Below, piece by piece: positions 28,362-38,762 of a DNA stretch of 64,000 nt. The DNA comes from Sphingomonas natans. GTDB taxonomy: Bacteria > Pseudomonadota > Alphaproteobacteria > Sphingomonadales > Sphingomonadaceae. The translations under genes were made by a program, and so were the position numbers. Every line of letters starts with the position of its first letter. Positions within the stretch are counted from its first letter, which is position 1. The stretch covers positions 113,871 through 177,870 of the forward strand of contig NZ_JAUOTP010000012.1 of the NCBI RefSeq assembly GCF_030546695.1, written 5' to 3'. The notes below the pieces were generated by a model. It was not told where the DNA came from. It saw only the letters and a list, made by a program, of their open reading frames with translations, and ran no database searches.

Positions 28362-29105
28362 TTACAGGCCGCCGCTGACGGTGAGCGTCTCGCCGGTGAT
28401 CCAGCGCGATTCGTCGGAGGCGAGGAACACCGCAACGCGGGCGATGTCGTCGGGTTGGCCGGTGCGGCCGAGCGGGGTCTGGCTGACGAAGCCGCGCTCC
28501 ATGTCGGAGCCGATGACGCCGGCCGTGTGCGAGCCCTCGGTCTCGACGACGCCCGGGCTGATCCCGTTGACGCGGATCTGGCGCGGCCCGAGCTCCTTGG
28601 CGAGAACGCCGGTGATCGCGTCGACGGCGCCCTTCGTCGCGGAATAGACCGCCGATGCCGGGGGCAGGATCTTCGTGATCGCGGACGAGATGTTGATCAC
28701 GCTGCCGCCCTCGCCGAGATGCTTCGCGGCTGCCTGCGTCGTCTGCAGCAGGCCGAGCACGTTGATGTCGAACATGTAGCGATATTGATCGGCGGTGATG
28801 TCGTCGATCGAGGCGAAGCCATAGACGCCCGAATTGTTCACGAGGATGTCGAGCCGACCGAAATGCTCGATCGCGGCATCGACGATGCCCTGCGCCTGCG
28901 CGGCATCGGCAACATCGCCCTGCACGGTGACGGCCGTGCCGCCGGCGGCGACGATCTCCTGCACGACCGCCTCGGCGCCGGCCTTGCTCGAAGCATAATT
29001 GACGACGACGGCGGCGCCATCGGCTGCCAGCGCCCGGGCGATGCCGGCGCCGATGCCCTTGGATGCGCCGGTGACGATGGCGACCTTGCCTGCGAGTTTC
29101 GACAT
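28362..29105 (-). CDS. Short-chain dehydrogenase/reductase (SDR)
   Basis: 247 residues. The cofactor loop is TGASKGIGAGIARAL, the NNSGVYGF segment marks the conserved NNAG position and the catalytic pair is Tyr and Lys in SAVYSATKGAVD. The usual 3-oxoacyl-reductase-like layout includes NGISPGVVETEG and DIARVAVFLASDESRWITGE. It probably reduces a ketone with NAD(P)H; the substrate is unknown. It is divergent from the ArsR-type gene, and the 109-base gap contains a palindromic operator, which suggests that ArsR-type regulator controls this gene. That pairing is an inference. Confidence 0.9.
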   Translation of the reverse strand: MSKLAGKVAIVTGASKGIGAGIARALAADGAAVVVNYASSKAGAEAVVQEIVAAGGTAVTVQGDVADAAQAQGIVDAAIEHFGRLDILVNNSGVYGFASIDDITADQYRYMFDINVLGLLQTTQAAAKHLGEGGSVINISSAITKILPPASAVYSATKGAVDAITGVLAKELGPRQIRVNGISPGVVETEGSHTAGVIGSDMERGFVSQTPLGRTGQPDDIARVAVFLASDESRWITGETLTVSGGL

Positions 29106-29179
29106 GATTTCAAGTCCTGCGGGACATGCGGATCGCCGGAGTGGCGCGCTTAGTCCCGTAGTTCAGGAAATCGGAACAA

Positions 29180-29208
29180 TTGAACTCGCGTTCAAGCCCC
29201 CCTAACTA
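29180..29208. promoter_or_regulatory. Palindromic operator and promoter of the ArsR-type gene
   Basis: TTGAAC (29180-29185), four bases, then GTTCAA (29190-29195) is a perfect palindrome. The same TTGAAC is a good -35 box; TAACTA at 29203-29208 is a -10 box after a 17-base spacer. The predicted start of transcription falls at or next to the ATG (29215). Binding of the regulator here would block its own promoter and could also affect the divergent SDR gene. Confidence 0.6.
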
Positions 29209-29214
29209 AAAAAG

Positions 29215-29565
29215 ATGCGGACGCTGGTTCATCCCTCGATCGACGATGTGCGGCTGGAGGCGATCCTGCATGCCTTGTCCGATCCCGTGCGCGCGGAGAT
29301 CTTCGCCACGATCGCCACGGGCGCCTGCATCCAGAATTGCTCGGCCTTCGCGGCGGTCGGCGATCGGGTGATTCCCAAATCGTCGCTGTCGCAACATTTC
29401 AAGGTGCTGCGCGAAGCGGGGCTGATCCGCTCGGAGCGGCATGGGGTAGAGGTGCGCAATTCCTCGCGCTGCGGCGAGGTGGACGGGCGCTTTCCGGGAC
29501 TCATCGCCGCCATCCTCGACGCACATGGCAAGGAACAGGCGTCGGTGGCTAAGGTGGCCGAGTAA
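29215..29565 (+). CDS. ArsR-family helix-turn-helix transcriptional regulator
   Basis: 116 residues. LEAILHALSDPVRAEIFATI opens the winged helix and SSLSQHFKVLREAGLIRSERHGVEVRN is the recognition helix and wing, typical of ArsR/SmtB. Cys in TGACIQNCSA could sense metals or redox changes, but a metal motif is not clear. No ribosome site precedes the ATG (aaaaag only), and the predicted promoter places the 5' end at the ATG, so translation may be leaderless. It shares its promoter region with the divergent SDR gene. Confidence 0.85.
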   Translation: MRTLVHPSIDDVRLEAILHALSDPVRAEIFATIATGACIQNCSAFAAVGDRVIPKSSLSQHFKVLREAGLIRSERHGVEVRNSSRCGEVDGRFPGLIAAILDAHGKEQASVAKVAE

Positions 29566-29595
29566 GCATTCCGCGAGTGCGCCTTCGGCGTCTCG

Positions 29596-29772
29596 CTATT
29601 CCGGATCTTCGGCGTTGAGGGCGGCGGACGCGGCCTTCAGACCGTCCGCCGAATTGGCGGCGCTGACCGAGGGCGCATCCCCGCCCGCGAATTGGACCGC
29701 GGAATAGCAGATGCCGCCGGCCCAGAGCAGGGCCGCCCAGCGGCTGCGGAAGATCCAGCGGAGCGGTACCAT
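29596..29772 (-). CDS. Small single-span membrane or secreted protein, 58 aa
   Basis: From the ATG at 29772 the product begins MVPLRWIFRSRWAALLWAGG, a basic N-terminus followed by a hydrophobic span (LLWAGGICYSAVQFAG), and then an Ala/Ser/Asp-rich tail. It resembles small inner-membrane proteins of unknown role. No clear ribosome site is visible and the frame is short, so support is moderate. It is convergent with the ArsR-type gene. Confidence 0.45.
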   Translation of the reverse strand: MVPLRWIFRSRWAALLWAGGICYSAVQFAGGDAPSVSAANSADGLKAASAALNAEDPE

Positions 29773-29812
29773 GACGGCGGGATACCGCCCCGCGGTTAAG
29801 ACCGGGTGAAGC

Positions 29813-29962
29813 TCAGGGGCCTTCGTAGAGCGGATTGCCAGCGGGCGCCGGGTTCGCGACGGGATCGCTCGGCTCCAGCGGCACGGGATCGATCGGCGAG
29901 GGGACCGGATCGTCGACCGGGGTCGGCACGGGGCCGTCGGGGCCTGGGGGTTGGCTTGCCAT
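29813..29962 (-). CDS. Proline-rich 49-residue protein
   Basis: The ATG at 29962 has a strong AAGGAG seven bases upstream. The product is MASQPPGPDGPVPTPVDDP... with regular Pro/Val/Asp spacing, so it is extended and disordered. No domain. It lies just downstream, on the same strand, of the structured-RNA candidate at 30027-30160, with a GC hairpin between them. Confidence 0.5.
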   Translation of the reverse strand: MASQPPGPDGPVPTPVDDPVPSPIDPVPLEPSDPVANPAPAGNPLYEGP

Positions 29963-30026
29963 GGGCGTCTCCTTTGTCGGGAGAAGAACGCCGGGCCGGC
30001 GGGAAAGGTGCCGCTGAAACGGCAAA

Positions 30027-30160
30027 CGCCCGGGCCACCCCTTGAGGTAGCCCGGGCGCCTGCGTGACGATCGCTCGTCAGCCCCCGATCTGTGCCCGGC
30101 CCACTCGCTCCGGTTTTCACCGTGCGGGGCCGTAGCCTCCCCGAACCCGAGCCATTGGCC
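30027..30160 (-). ncRNA. Structured RNA candidate with three stable tetraloop hairpins
   Basis: Read 5' to 3' on the minus strand: GGCC and CTCG segments (30160-30148) pair with CGAG and GGCC (30107-30098). They enclose a stem with UACG loop (30142-30126) and CGGT-GAAA-ACCG (30122-30111). Then come TGACGA-GCGA-TCGTCA (30080-30065) and a 9-bp GC hairpin CGCCCGGGC/GCCCGGGCG (30058-30027). Three UNCG/GNRA tetraloops in a row are unusual for random DNA. I could not match it to a known family. It might be a small RNA or the leader of the Pro-rich gene. Confidence 0.45.
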
Positions 30161-30409
30161 GTCGTCCGTGAGAGGTGCCTAGCGGAGGCTTCCCTGCGTT
30201 GTCATCGTTAATGAGAGGCTAACATTGCGAAAGGTTCCACCCTGTGTTTTTCGCGCAACAGAGCCCGGTTCGGCCGGAAGTGCGTCGCCGGCGGAAGGTT
30301 AACGTGCGTCATGCGTTCGGGTCAGGTGTACGCCTGCGATGCGTTGCGCTTCCCCGGCGGACGATCAGGCCCTAAGCAGCGACCTCCCCCGCCACAGCGA
30401 CGGACGACC
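30161..30409. other. Non-coding spacer upstream of proS
   Basis: No credible gene on either strand. Most of this stretch probably holds the promoter of proS (plus strand) and of the minus-strand structured transcript. An AT-richer patch (gttgtcatcgttaatgagag) at about 30198-30217 is a possible -10 area. I see no clear operator. Confidence 0.4.
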
Positions 30410-31726
30410 ATGCGCCTTTCCCGTTATTTCCTGCCCGTGATGAAGGAATCGCCCGCCGAGGCGCAGATCGTCAGCCACAAGCTGATGCTGCGCGCGGGCC
30501 TCGTGCGGCAGACCGCCGCGGGAATCTACGCCTGGCTGCCGCTCGGGCTGCGCGTGCTGCAGAAGATCTCGCAGATCGTGCGCGAGGAGCAGGATCGCGC
30601 CGGCGCGATCGAATTGCTGATGCCGACGCTGCAATCGGCCGATCTGTGGCGCGAATCGGGCCGTTACGACGCTTATGGGCCGGAGATGCTGCGCATCACC
30701 GACCGGCACGATCGCGAGATCCTCTACGGGCCGACCAACGAGGAGATGATCACGAGCGTCTTCCGTGATGCGGCGCGCTCGTATCGCGATCTGCCGCGCA
30801 CGCTCTACCACATCCAGTGGAAGTTCCGCGACGAGGTCCGCCCGCGCTTCGGCGTGATGCGCGGCCGCGAATTCCTGATGAAGGACGCTTATTCGTTCGA
30901 TCTGGACGAGGCCGGCGCACGCCACAGCTACAACCGGATGTTCGTGGCCTATCTACGCACCTACAAGCGGATGGGGCTGCGCGCGATCCCGATGCAGGCC
31001 GATACCGGCCCGATCGGCGGCGACCTCAGCCACGAATTCATCGTGCTCGCCCCGACCGGCGAAAGCGAAGTCTTCTATCACACTGCCTGGGAGCAGGATC
31101 GCGCGCTCGACGTGAATGCGGACGACGCGGTGGCTTTGCAGGAGTTCGTCGGCGCGCTGACCGCCGATTATGCCGCCACCGACGAGAAGCGCGACCTGGA
31201 CCGCGAGCGCGAGGCGGGCGAGGCGCTCTGCACGTCACGCGGGATCGAGGTCGGCCACATCTTCTATTTCGGCACCAAATATTCGGACTCGATGGGTCTC
31301 AAGGTGCAGGGGCCGGGCGGCACCGAAATCGTGCCGCAGATGGGCAGCTACGGGATCGGCGTCAGCCGGCTGATGGGCGCGATCATCGAGGCGAGCCATG
31401 ACGACAAGGGCATCGTCTGGCCCGACGCGGTCGCGCCTTATGCGGTGGGGCTGATCAACATGCGCGCAGACGATGCGGCCTGCGCGGCGGCGGCGGACGA
31501 TCTGTACGCGACGCTGACCGCGGCGGGCGTCGAGGTGCTGTACGACGATCGCGACGAGCGCGGCGGCGCCAAGTTCGCGACGATGGATCTGATCGGCCTG
31601 CCCTGGCAGATCGTGGTCGGGCCGAAGGGGCTGGCCAACGGTGTCGTCGAAGTGAAGCGGCGCGCGACGGGTGAGAAGGTCGAGTTGTCGCCCGAAGATG
31701 CGGTGGCGCGGGTTTCGGCGAAGTGA
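30410..31726 (+). CDS. proS: Prolyl-tRNA synthetase (short alphaproteobacterial form)
   Basis: 438 residues from the ATG at 30410. It charges tRNA-Pro. Class II motifs seen: [20 protein letters not shown] start, [13 protein letters not shown] (motif 2 region), [20 protein letters not shown], and motif 3 with [16 protein letters not shown]; the anticodon-binding domain closes with [10 protein letters not shown] and EVKRRATGE. It lacks the large editing insertion found in the E. coli enzyme, as usual for this lineage. It probably leads the run proS, lolC/E, lolD on the plus strand, with a repeat after the stop. Confidence 0.97.
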   Translation: MRLSRYFLPVMKESPAEAQIVSHKLMLRAGLVRQTAAGIYAWLPLGLRVLQKISQIVREEQDRAGAIELLMPTLQSADLWRESGRYDAYGPEMLRITDRHDREILYGPTNEEMITSVFRDAARSYRDLPRTLYHIQWKFRDEVRPRFGVMRGREFLMKDAYSFDLDEAGARHSYNRMFVAYLRTYKRMGLRAIPMQADTGPIGGDLSHEFIVLAPTGESEVFYHTAWEQDRALDVNADDAVALQEFVGALTADYAATDEKRDLDREREAGEALCTSRGIEVGHIFYFGTKYSDSMGLKVQGPGGTEIVPQMGSYGIGVSRLMGAIIEASHDDKGIVWPDAVAPYAVGLINMRADDAACAAAADDLYATLTAAGVEVLYDDRDERGGAKFATMDLIGLPWQIVVGPKGLANGVVEVKRRATGEKVELSPEDAVARVSAK

Positions 31727-31734
31727 GTCTCCAT

Positions 31735-31807
31735 ATTCCGGCGAAGGCCGGAATCCAGGCCGTTGAGCGCGCCGCCCCTCATCCAGGACTCCGGCATTCG
31801 CCGGAGT
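31735..31807. repeat. Inverted repeat of the attccggcgaaggccggaat type
   Basis: attccggcgaaggccggaat is itself palindromic; tccggcattcgccgga follows 40 bases later. The element sits between proS and the LolC/E gene and may form a hairpin that separates the two transcripts. Confidence 0.6.
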
Positions 31808-31826
31808 GCCGATCGGCGTATATCCG

Positions 31827-33074
31827 ATGTTCCTGAACCCCTATGAACGCCTCATCGCGCGGCGCTATCTGTGGCCCGGCAAGGGCGAGGGGATCATCGC
31901 GGTCGTCGTCGGCTTCGCTTTGATGGGCGTGATGCTCGGCGTCGCCGCGCTCGTCGTCGTGATGTCGGTCATGAACGGCTTCCGCGCCGAACTGTTCGAC
32001 AAGACGACCGCGCTCAACGGCCATGCCGTGATCCAGGGCTATGACGGCAAATTGCCCGACTGGCGGCGGATCGTGGAGGTCGCGCAGAAGACGCAGGGCG
32101 TGACCTCGGCGGTGCCGCTGATCGAGCAGCCCTTGATGGCGAGCGCGGCGGGGCGGGTCGAGGGCGTGCTGCTGCGCGGCATGCGCGAGCAGGAGATCCA
32201 GGGAAAGCAGATCGGCGGCAACGTCGTCGCAGGCGACATCAAGATGGTCGCGCCGGGCGCCGGCACGGTCGCGCTGGGGGCGCGGCTGGCCGAGCAATTG
32301 GGTGTCGGCATCGGCGGCGATATCAGCCTGATCAGCCCGGCGGGGCAGACGACGCCGTTCGGGACGGTGCCGCGCATCGTTTCCTATCGCGTCGCCGCCG
32401 TCTTCGAGGTCGGCATCTACGATTACGATAACGCCTTCGTCGTCATGCCGATCGCGGATGCTCAGACGTTGCTGATGATGGGCGATGCGGTCGGCATGGT
32501 CGAGGTGCAGACGGTGAATGCCGATCGCGTCGAGCAGATCTTGAAGCCCGTCGCCGCCGCGGCGAAGGGCGTCGCCGAGGTGCGCGACTGGCGACAGATG
32601 AACGCGAGCCTGTTCGAGGCGCTGCAGGTGGAGCGGGTGACGATGTTCATCGTCCTTTCGATCATCATCGTCGTCGCGGCGTTCAACATCCTCTCCTCGC
32701 TGATCATGCTGGTGCGCGCCAAGACTCGCGACATCGCGATCCTGCGCACGGTCGGCGCGGATCGATCGTCGATGGTGCGGATCTTCGTCACGGTCGGGCT
32801 GACGATCGGCGCGCTCGGCACGATCGGCGGGCTGATCCTCGCGGCGATCTTCCTCTATTACCGCCAGGGCGTCGTGAACTTCGTCCAGCTCGTGACGGGG
32901 CAGAATCTGTGGGATCCGCAGATCCGCTTCCTGACCGAACTGCCCTCGCGCACCGATCCGGTCGAGGTGCTGTCGATCGTCGTGATGACGATGGTCATGT
33001 CCCTGCTGTTCACGCTCTATCCGGCACTGCGCGCGGCGCGGACCGATCCGGTGCAGGTGCTGCGCTATGAGTGA
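31827..33074 (+). CDS. Lipoprotein-releasing ABC transporter permease LolC/E
   Basis: 415 residues from the ATG at 31827. The topology is one membrane span near residues 20-45 ([26 protein letters not shown]), a large periplasmic domain, then three spans near the C-terminus ([65 protein letters not shown]). LolC/E with LolD extracts lipoproteins from the inner membrane for LolA. Only one copy is present, which suggests a homodimeric permease as in bacteria that have a single LolF. lolD overlaps its last eight bases. Confidence 0.92.
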   Translation: MFLNPYERLIARRYLWPGKGEGIIAVVVGFALMGVMLGVAALVVVMSVMNGFRAELFDKTTALNGHAVIQGYDGKLPDWRRIVEVAQKTQGVTSAVPLIEQPLMASAAGRVEGVLLRGMREQEIQGKQIGGNVVAGDIKMVAPGAGTVALGARLAEQLGVGIGGDISLISPAGQTTPFGTVPRIVSYRVAAVFEVGIYDYDNAFVVMPIADAQTLLMMGDAVGMVEVQTVNADRVEQILKPVAAAAKGVAEVRDWRQMNASLFEALQVERVTMFIVLSIIIVVAAFNILSSLIMLVRAKTRDIAILRTVGADRSSMVRIFVTVGLTIGALGTIGGLILAAIFLYYRQGVVNFVQLVTGQNLWDPQIRFLTELPSRTDPVEVLSIVVMTMVMSLLFTLYPALRAARTDPVQVLRYE

Positions 33075-33771
33075 CGAGGTACGCCGTTTGAACGACTTCG
33101 CAGGCGAAGTCTTGGGCACGACCGGCCTTGCCCGCTCCTTCACGCAGGGTGGCAAGACGATCCACGTGCTGCGCGGGGTCGATCTGTCGGTGAAGGCGGG
33201 CGAGATCGTGGCGCTGCTAGGCCCGTCAGGCTCGGGCAAGTCGACCTTGCTCCAGGCGGTAGGGCTGCTCGAAGGGGGGTTCGAGGGTTCGATCCGGATC
33301 GGCGGGCAGGAAGCCGCGTCGCTCGACGATCGCGGCCGGACGAAGCTGCGCCGCGAGACGTTGGGCTTCGTCTATCAATTCCACCATCTGTTGCCCGATT
33401 TCACCGCGACCGAGAATGTCGTGCTGCCCCAGCTCGTGCGCGGCACGAAGAAGCCGGCGGCGGAAACGCGCGCCAACGACCTGCTGTCGACGCTCGGGCT
33501 GGCCGAACGGCTCGACCATCGCCCAGCGGCGCTGTCGGGTGGCGAGCAGCAGCGCGTCGCGGTCGCGCGCGCGCTGGCCAACCGGCCTTTGCTGGTGCTG
33601 GCCGACGAGCCGACCGGCAATCTCGACGAGAAGACCGCCGATCGCGTGCTCGCCGAATTCGTGCGGCTGGTGCGCGGCGAGGGCGCGGCGGCTTTGATCG
33701 CCACGCATAACGAGCGGCTGGCGGCGGCGATGGACCGCGTGCTGCGCCTGCACGAGGGCGTGCTGGCATAA
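33067..33771 (+). CDS. lolD: Lipoprotein-releasing ABC transporter ATPase LolD
   Basis: 234 residues. Walker [10 protein letters not shown] (about residue 55), Q-loop [18 protein letters not shown], signature [15 protein letters not shown] and Walker [16 protein letters not shown] are all present. The MacB/LolD branch is recognised by the EPTGNLD motif and a partner permease. The ATG lies within the last codons of the permease gene, so the two are translationally coupled. The N-terminus ([25 protein letters not shown]) is a little longer than usual. Confidence 0.95.
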   Translation: MSDEVRRLNDFAGEVLGTTGLARSFTQGGKTIHVLRGVDLSVKAGEIVALLGPSGSGKSTLLQAVGLLEGGFEGSIRIGGQEAASLDDRGRTKLRRETLGFVYQFHHLLPDFTATENVVLPQLVRGTKKPAAETRANDLLSTLGLAERLDHRPAALSGGEQQRVAVARALANRPLLVLADEPTGNLDEKTADRVLAEFVRLVRGEGAAALIATHNERLAAAMDRVLRLHEGVLA

Positions 33772-33851
33772 AGCGCGAGGCCCCGCGGGATGTGCGCATG
33801 CGGATCGCCGGTTCGGGCTCGTGCGTTCCTCCCGTCTTGCAGGAGCCGCTG

Positions 33852-34253
33852 ATGCTGACCGTCGACGCCATTGATCATCTCGTCCTGAATGTCCGTGACG
33901 TCGGCGCTTCGGCGGCCTGGTATGGGCGCGTGCTGGGGATGGACCGCACGGACGCCCGGTCTGCCTCGGGCGAGATGCGCACGAGCATGACCTTCGGCCA
34001 GAACAAGATCAATCTTCGCCCCGTCGACGCCTCTCAGGAGACCTGGTTCACGGGGCGGATGCCCTGCGCGGGCAGCGCCGATCTGTGCTTTCTGACCCCG
34101 GCAACGCCGGATGCGGTGGTCGCGCATGTCGGGCAGTGCGGCGTGCTGATCGAGCTTGGCCCCGTTACCAAGAGCGGTGCCCGCGGACCGATCTGCTCGG
34201 TCTATGTGCGCGATCCCGACGGCAATCTGATCGAGATCTCCTCCTATCGCTAG
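33852..34253 (+). CDS. VOC-family (glyoxalase fold) protein
   Basis: 133 residues; AGGAG stands eight bases before the ATG. The start IDHLVLNVRDVGASAAWYGRVLGM and the end GPICSVYVRDPDGNLIEISSY are classic VOC. A His (HLVL) and a Glu (NLIEIS) are at metal-ligand positions, so a dioxygenase or glyoxalase-like activity is plausible. The exact reaction is unknown. It is downstream of lolD on the same strand by 80 bases but probably separately transcribed. Confidence 0.85.
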   Translation: MLTVDAIDHLVLNVRDVGASAAWYGRVLGMDRTDARSASGEMRTSMTFGQNKINLRPVDASQETWFTGRMPCAGSADLCFLTPATPDAVVAHVGQCGVLIELGPVTKSGARGPICSVYVRDPDGNLIEISSYR

Positions 34254-34342
34254 AGGGTGCGGTGATCGCGCCGCCGCCGCGCCTGCTTGCGATATCGGCC
34301 TATTTCGGCCACAAATGCCGCCACTCGGGGTGGGAGAGTGGT

Positions 34343-34912
34343 ATGCGTGCATCGGGTTTCGCGGCGCTGGTTGGCGCCTGTCTTGCAGCCGTGCCGGCAC
34401 AGGCCGTCGTGGCGACCTATCAGACCAACTTCGTCGCCGATTTCACGGCCGTCGCCGGTGCCCCGGTGCCGTCTGCAACGGGGGCCTACAAGGTCACCTA
34501 CAATAGCGACACGCGTGCGTTGACGCTGGTCGGCTTCGTACTGAACGTCGGTGCCAAGTCCTATGGTCTGGCGGACGTGATCGCGAGTGCGACGCCCAGC
34601 GACAGCTTCTATTACCCCTATGTCCTGCTCAGCGGCACGCTGAACGGTACGAGCGCGAGCGGGGGCACCTACGATTTCTCGATCGGCATCGACGGCCCGA
34701 ACCGGACGCTGATGGACGTCGGCTATGCGACTCCGGACACGCGCGGCTTTTACGTCAGCCGCAGCTTCACGCTCAGCGCCTACAATCCGTCGGCGCTGCC
34801 TGTGCCGGGGGCGTCGGTTCCGGAGCCGGCCGGCTGGGCGCTCATGATCGCGGGCTTCGGCCTCACGGGTGCGGCGATGCGCCGGCGGCGAGCGCGGGTC
34901 GCTTTTGGCTGA
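34343..34912 (+). CDS. PEPxxWA-CTERM sorted secreted protein
   Basis: 189 residues. A signal peptide (MRASGFAALVGACLAAVPAQA) is followed by a beta-rich, Thr/Ser/Gly body and the C-terminal sorting signal VPEPAGWALMIAGFGLTG plus MRRRRARVA. This Pro-Glu-Pro...Trp-Ala hydrophobic arginine tail is the variant used by exosortase systems in sphingomonads. The product is probably exported, cleaved and released or surface attached. The exosortase gene is not in the window. The stop is 3 bases from the overlapping higA stop region on the other strand. Confidence 0.85.
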   Translation: MRASGFAALVGACLAAVPAQAVVATYQTNFVADFTAVAGAPVPSATGAYKVTYNSDTRALTLVGFVLNVGAKSYGLADVIASATPSDSFYYPYVLLSGTLNGTSASGGTYDFSIGIDGPNRTLMDVGYATPDTRGFYVSRSFTLSAYNPSALPVPGASVPEPAGWALMIAGFGLTGAAMRRRRARVAFG

Positions 34913-35251
34913 TCAGGCGGCGCGGGGTACGATCCGATCGAGCGCACCATTGAGCGCTCGCTTGGCTTCCAGCAGTTCGTAGCGATCCTGCAGGCCAAGA
35001 AAGAAGCCTTCGGACATGCGGAAATACCGCGCAAGCCGCAGATCAAGCTCTGCATCCATGGGCTTATGCCCTTCTAGCACGTCTGTTAGGCGCGCGGCGG
35101 GCAGATCGATATGTCGGCCGAGTTCGTCTGCGGCCATACCGATCGGCTCGAGGAATTCGATCCGCAGGATCTCACTGGCACTCGGATTCGGAAGCCAGTC
35201 AGCCGGATCGCTCGACCAGCTGCCCTCAGTGATAGTCGGTGATTTCGACAT
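34913..35251 (-). CDS. higA: HigA-type antitoxin (XRE-like)
   Basis: 112 residues from the ATG at 35251. The conserved HigA core reads EILRIEFLEPIGMAADELGRHIDLPAARLTDVLEGHKPMDAELDLRLARYF, an HTH of the XRE superfamily, with the usual FFLGLQDRYELL end. It neutralises HigB and represses the operon. The start lies inside the 3' end of higB (overlap of 26 bases). A longer frame to 35335 would fully overlap the toxin and is rejected. Some residues at the DNA-binding helix differ from other copies, but the fold is clear. Confidence 0.9.
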   Translation of the reverse strand: MSKSPTITEGSWSSDPADWLPNPSASEILRIEFLEPIGMAADELGRHIDLPAARLTDVLEGHKPMDAELDLRLARYFRMSEGFFLGLQDRYELLEAKRALNGALDRIVPRAA

Positions 35252-35507
35252 CGGCGCACGCTCCATCGCGCGGCGTGAACACGATCCGCCACTGGCGATT
35301 GATGCGTATAGCATATTGGCCTGCCCGATCGCCATGCAAGACGTGCAGATCGTTGCCGGGCGGCTCGCGCAATTGGGACCAGTCGGTCACACGATCCATG
35401 ATGCGTAGCAATCTCAGGGCGCGTGGCTGGATGTCTGGCGGCAACTTGCGACTGCGGATGCCGGCAGCCACACGCGCTGTTTCCTTGTCGGCAAAATCCG
35501 CAATCAT
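35226..35507 (-). CDS. higB: HigB-type toxin (RelE superfamily)
   Basis: 93 residues: MIADFADKETARVAAGIRSR, then KLPPDIQPRALRLLRIMDRV, DWSQLREPPGNDLHVLHGDR, GQYAIRINRQWRIVFTPRDG and ADVEITDYH. This is the typical type II toxin that cleaves mRNA on ribosomes. Toxin comes first and antitoxin second, the hallmark order of higBA. The system is chromosomal and not near a mobile element. The overlap of the two genes indicates a single transcript. Confidence 0.92.
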   Translation of the reverse strand: MIADFADKETARVAAGIRSRKLPPDIQPRALRLLRIMDRVTDWSQLREPPGNDLHVLHGDRAGQYAIRINRQWRIVFTPRDGACADVEITDYH

Positions 35508-35567
35508 TGCTCGCTCCTCGCGGGAAGCATGAGCGACGTTTCCAATCCGTCATAGTGGGTTTGAGGG

Positions 35568-37769
<2,202 letters not shown>

Positions 37770-37903
37770 AAACGGGATATGGTGTGCGGCGGGGGGCGCG
37801 GCAATCGGAAGCGAGCGCTTATCGGCCGGATATCGCGATGGCTTTATCCGTTGCGCACTCTCCCGCGTCGGCGATAATGCACGGGTAAGGGCAGCGGGGC
37901 AGC

Positions 37904-38734
37904 ATGGCGATACTCGATCTTCACGAAACCGGTGGCTACCTCCATTTCGATCGCGAGCAATGCGTGCGCGAAGGCAAGGCGCGCGCCGAAGCCTATCGCG
38001 AAGCCGCACCCTTCCCGCATATCGTCATGGACGATTTCCTCGATGCGGACGTGCTGCGGCGGTTGCTCGCGGAATTTCCCGATCGCGAAGGGCGGGGATA
38101 TTTCGATCGCGCGCAGGAGCGGCTGAAATATCAGTTCGATCCCAACACGGTCGCCAGCGGCCGCGTCCGCAACCTGCTGGCGGAGCTGAACGGCGAGCCT
38201 TTCCTCGCTTTCCTGAGCGAGATGACGGGGATCGAGCATCTGATCTCCGATCCCTATTTTGCAGGCGGCGGCCTGCATGAGACGCTCGCGGGCGGACATC
38301 TCAGCGTCCATGCCGATTTCAACGTGCATCACGGAATGAAGGTCGAACGCCGTCTGAACCTGCTCATCTACCTCAACGACGATTGGGGTCCCGATTATGG
38401 CGGCCAGCTGGAATTGTGGGACAAGAAGATGCGCAAGGCCGCGGTCTCGGTCGATCCCGTGATGGCGCGCGCCGTCGTCTTCAACACGACGCTGCAGAGC
38501 TTCCACGGCGTGCCGGAGCCGCTGACCTGCCCGCCGGATCGCTCGCGCCGGTCGATCGCGACCTATTATTACACCGCCTTTCCCAGCGACGCGACGGTCC
38601 CGACGCGCACGACCACGTTCCAGACCCGCCCCGGCACGGGCGACAAGGTCGACTGGCAGGTCCGCTATGGGCATTTCGTCGAGGATTGGGTGCCGAAGAA
38701 GATGCAGCGGCTCGCGCGTCGCCTCGTCCGCTAG
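37904..38734 (+). CDS. 2-oxoglutarate/Fe(II)-dependent dioxygenase (prolyl-4-hydroxylase-like)
   Basis: 276 residues. The facial triad is His136-x-Asp138 (in [11 protein letters not shown]) and His201 (in [11 protein letters not shown]), with Arg216 in [10 protein letters not shown] as the oxoglutarate ligand. The domain [22 protein letters not shown] is characteristic of P4H-type enzymes. The substrate (peptidyl-proline, small molecule or nucleotide) is unknown. It is divergent from uvrB, with a 134-base spacer, and is followed by nat, with which it may be co-transcribed. Confidence 0.85.
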   Translation: MAILDLHETGGYLHFDREQCVREGKARAEAYREAAPFPHIVMDDFLDADVLRRLLAEFPDREGRGYFDRAQERLKYQFDPNTVASGRVRNLLAELNGEPFLAFLSEMTGIEHLISDPYFAGGGLHETLAGGHLSVHADFNVHHGMKVERRLNLLIYLNDDWGPDYGGQLELWDKKMRKAAVSVDPVMARAVVFNTTLQSFHGVPEPLTCPPDRSRRSIATYYYTAFPSDATVPTRTTTFQTRPGTGDKVDWQVRYGHFVEDWVPKKMQRLARRLVR

Positions 38735-38762
38735 CTTCGGGCTTGCGGGCGGGCGCCGGGGG

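Noticed and set aside
30098..30122. Cobalamin riboswitch.
   Set aside because: Only a short stretch resembles the core; the B12 box (AGTCAGGAGACCTGC-like) and the 5' GGTGCC part are absent, and no B12-related gene is downstream.
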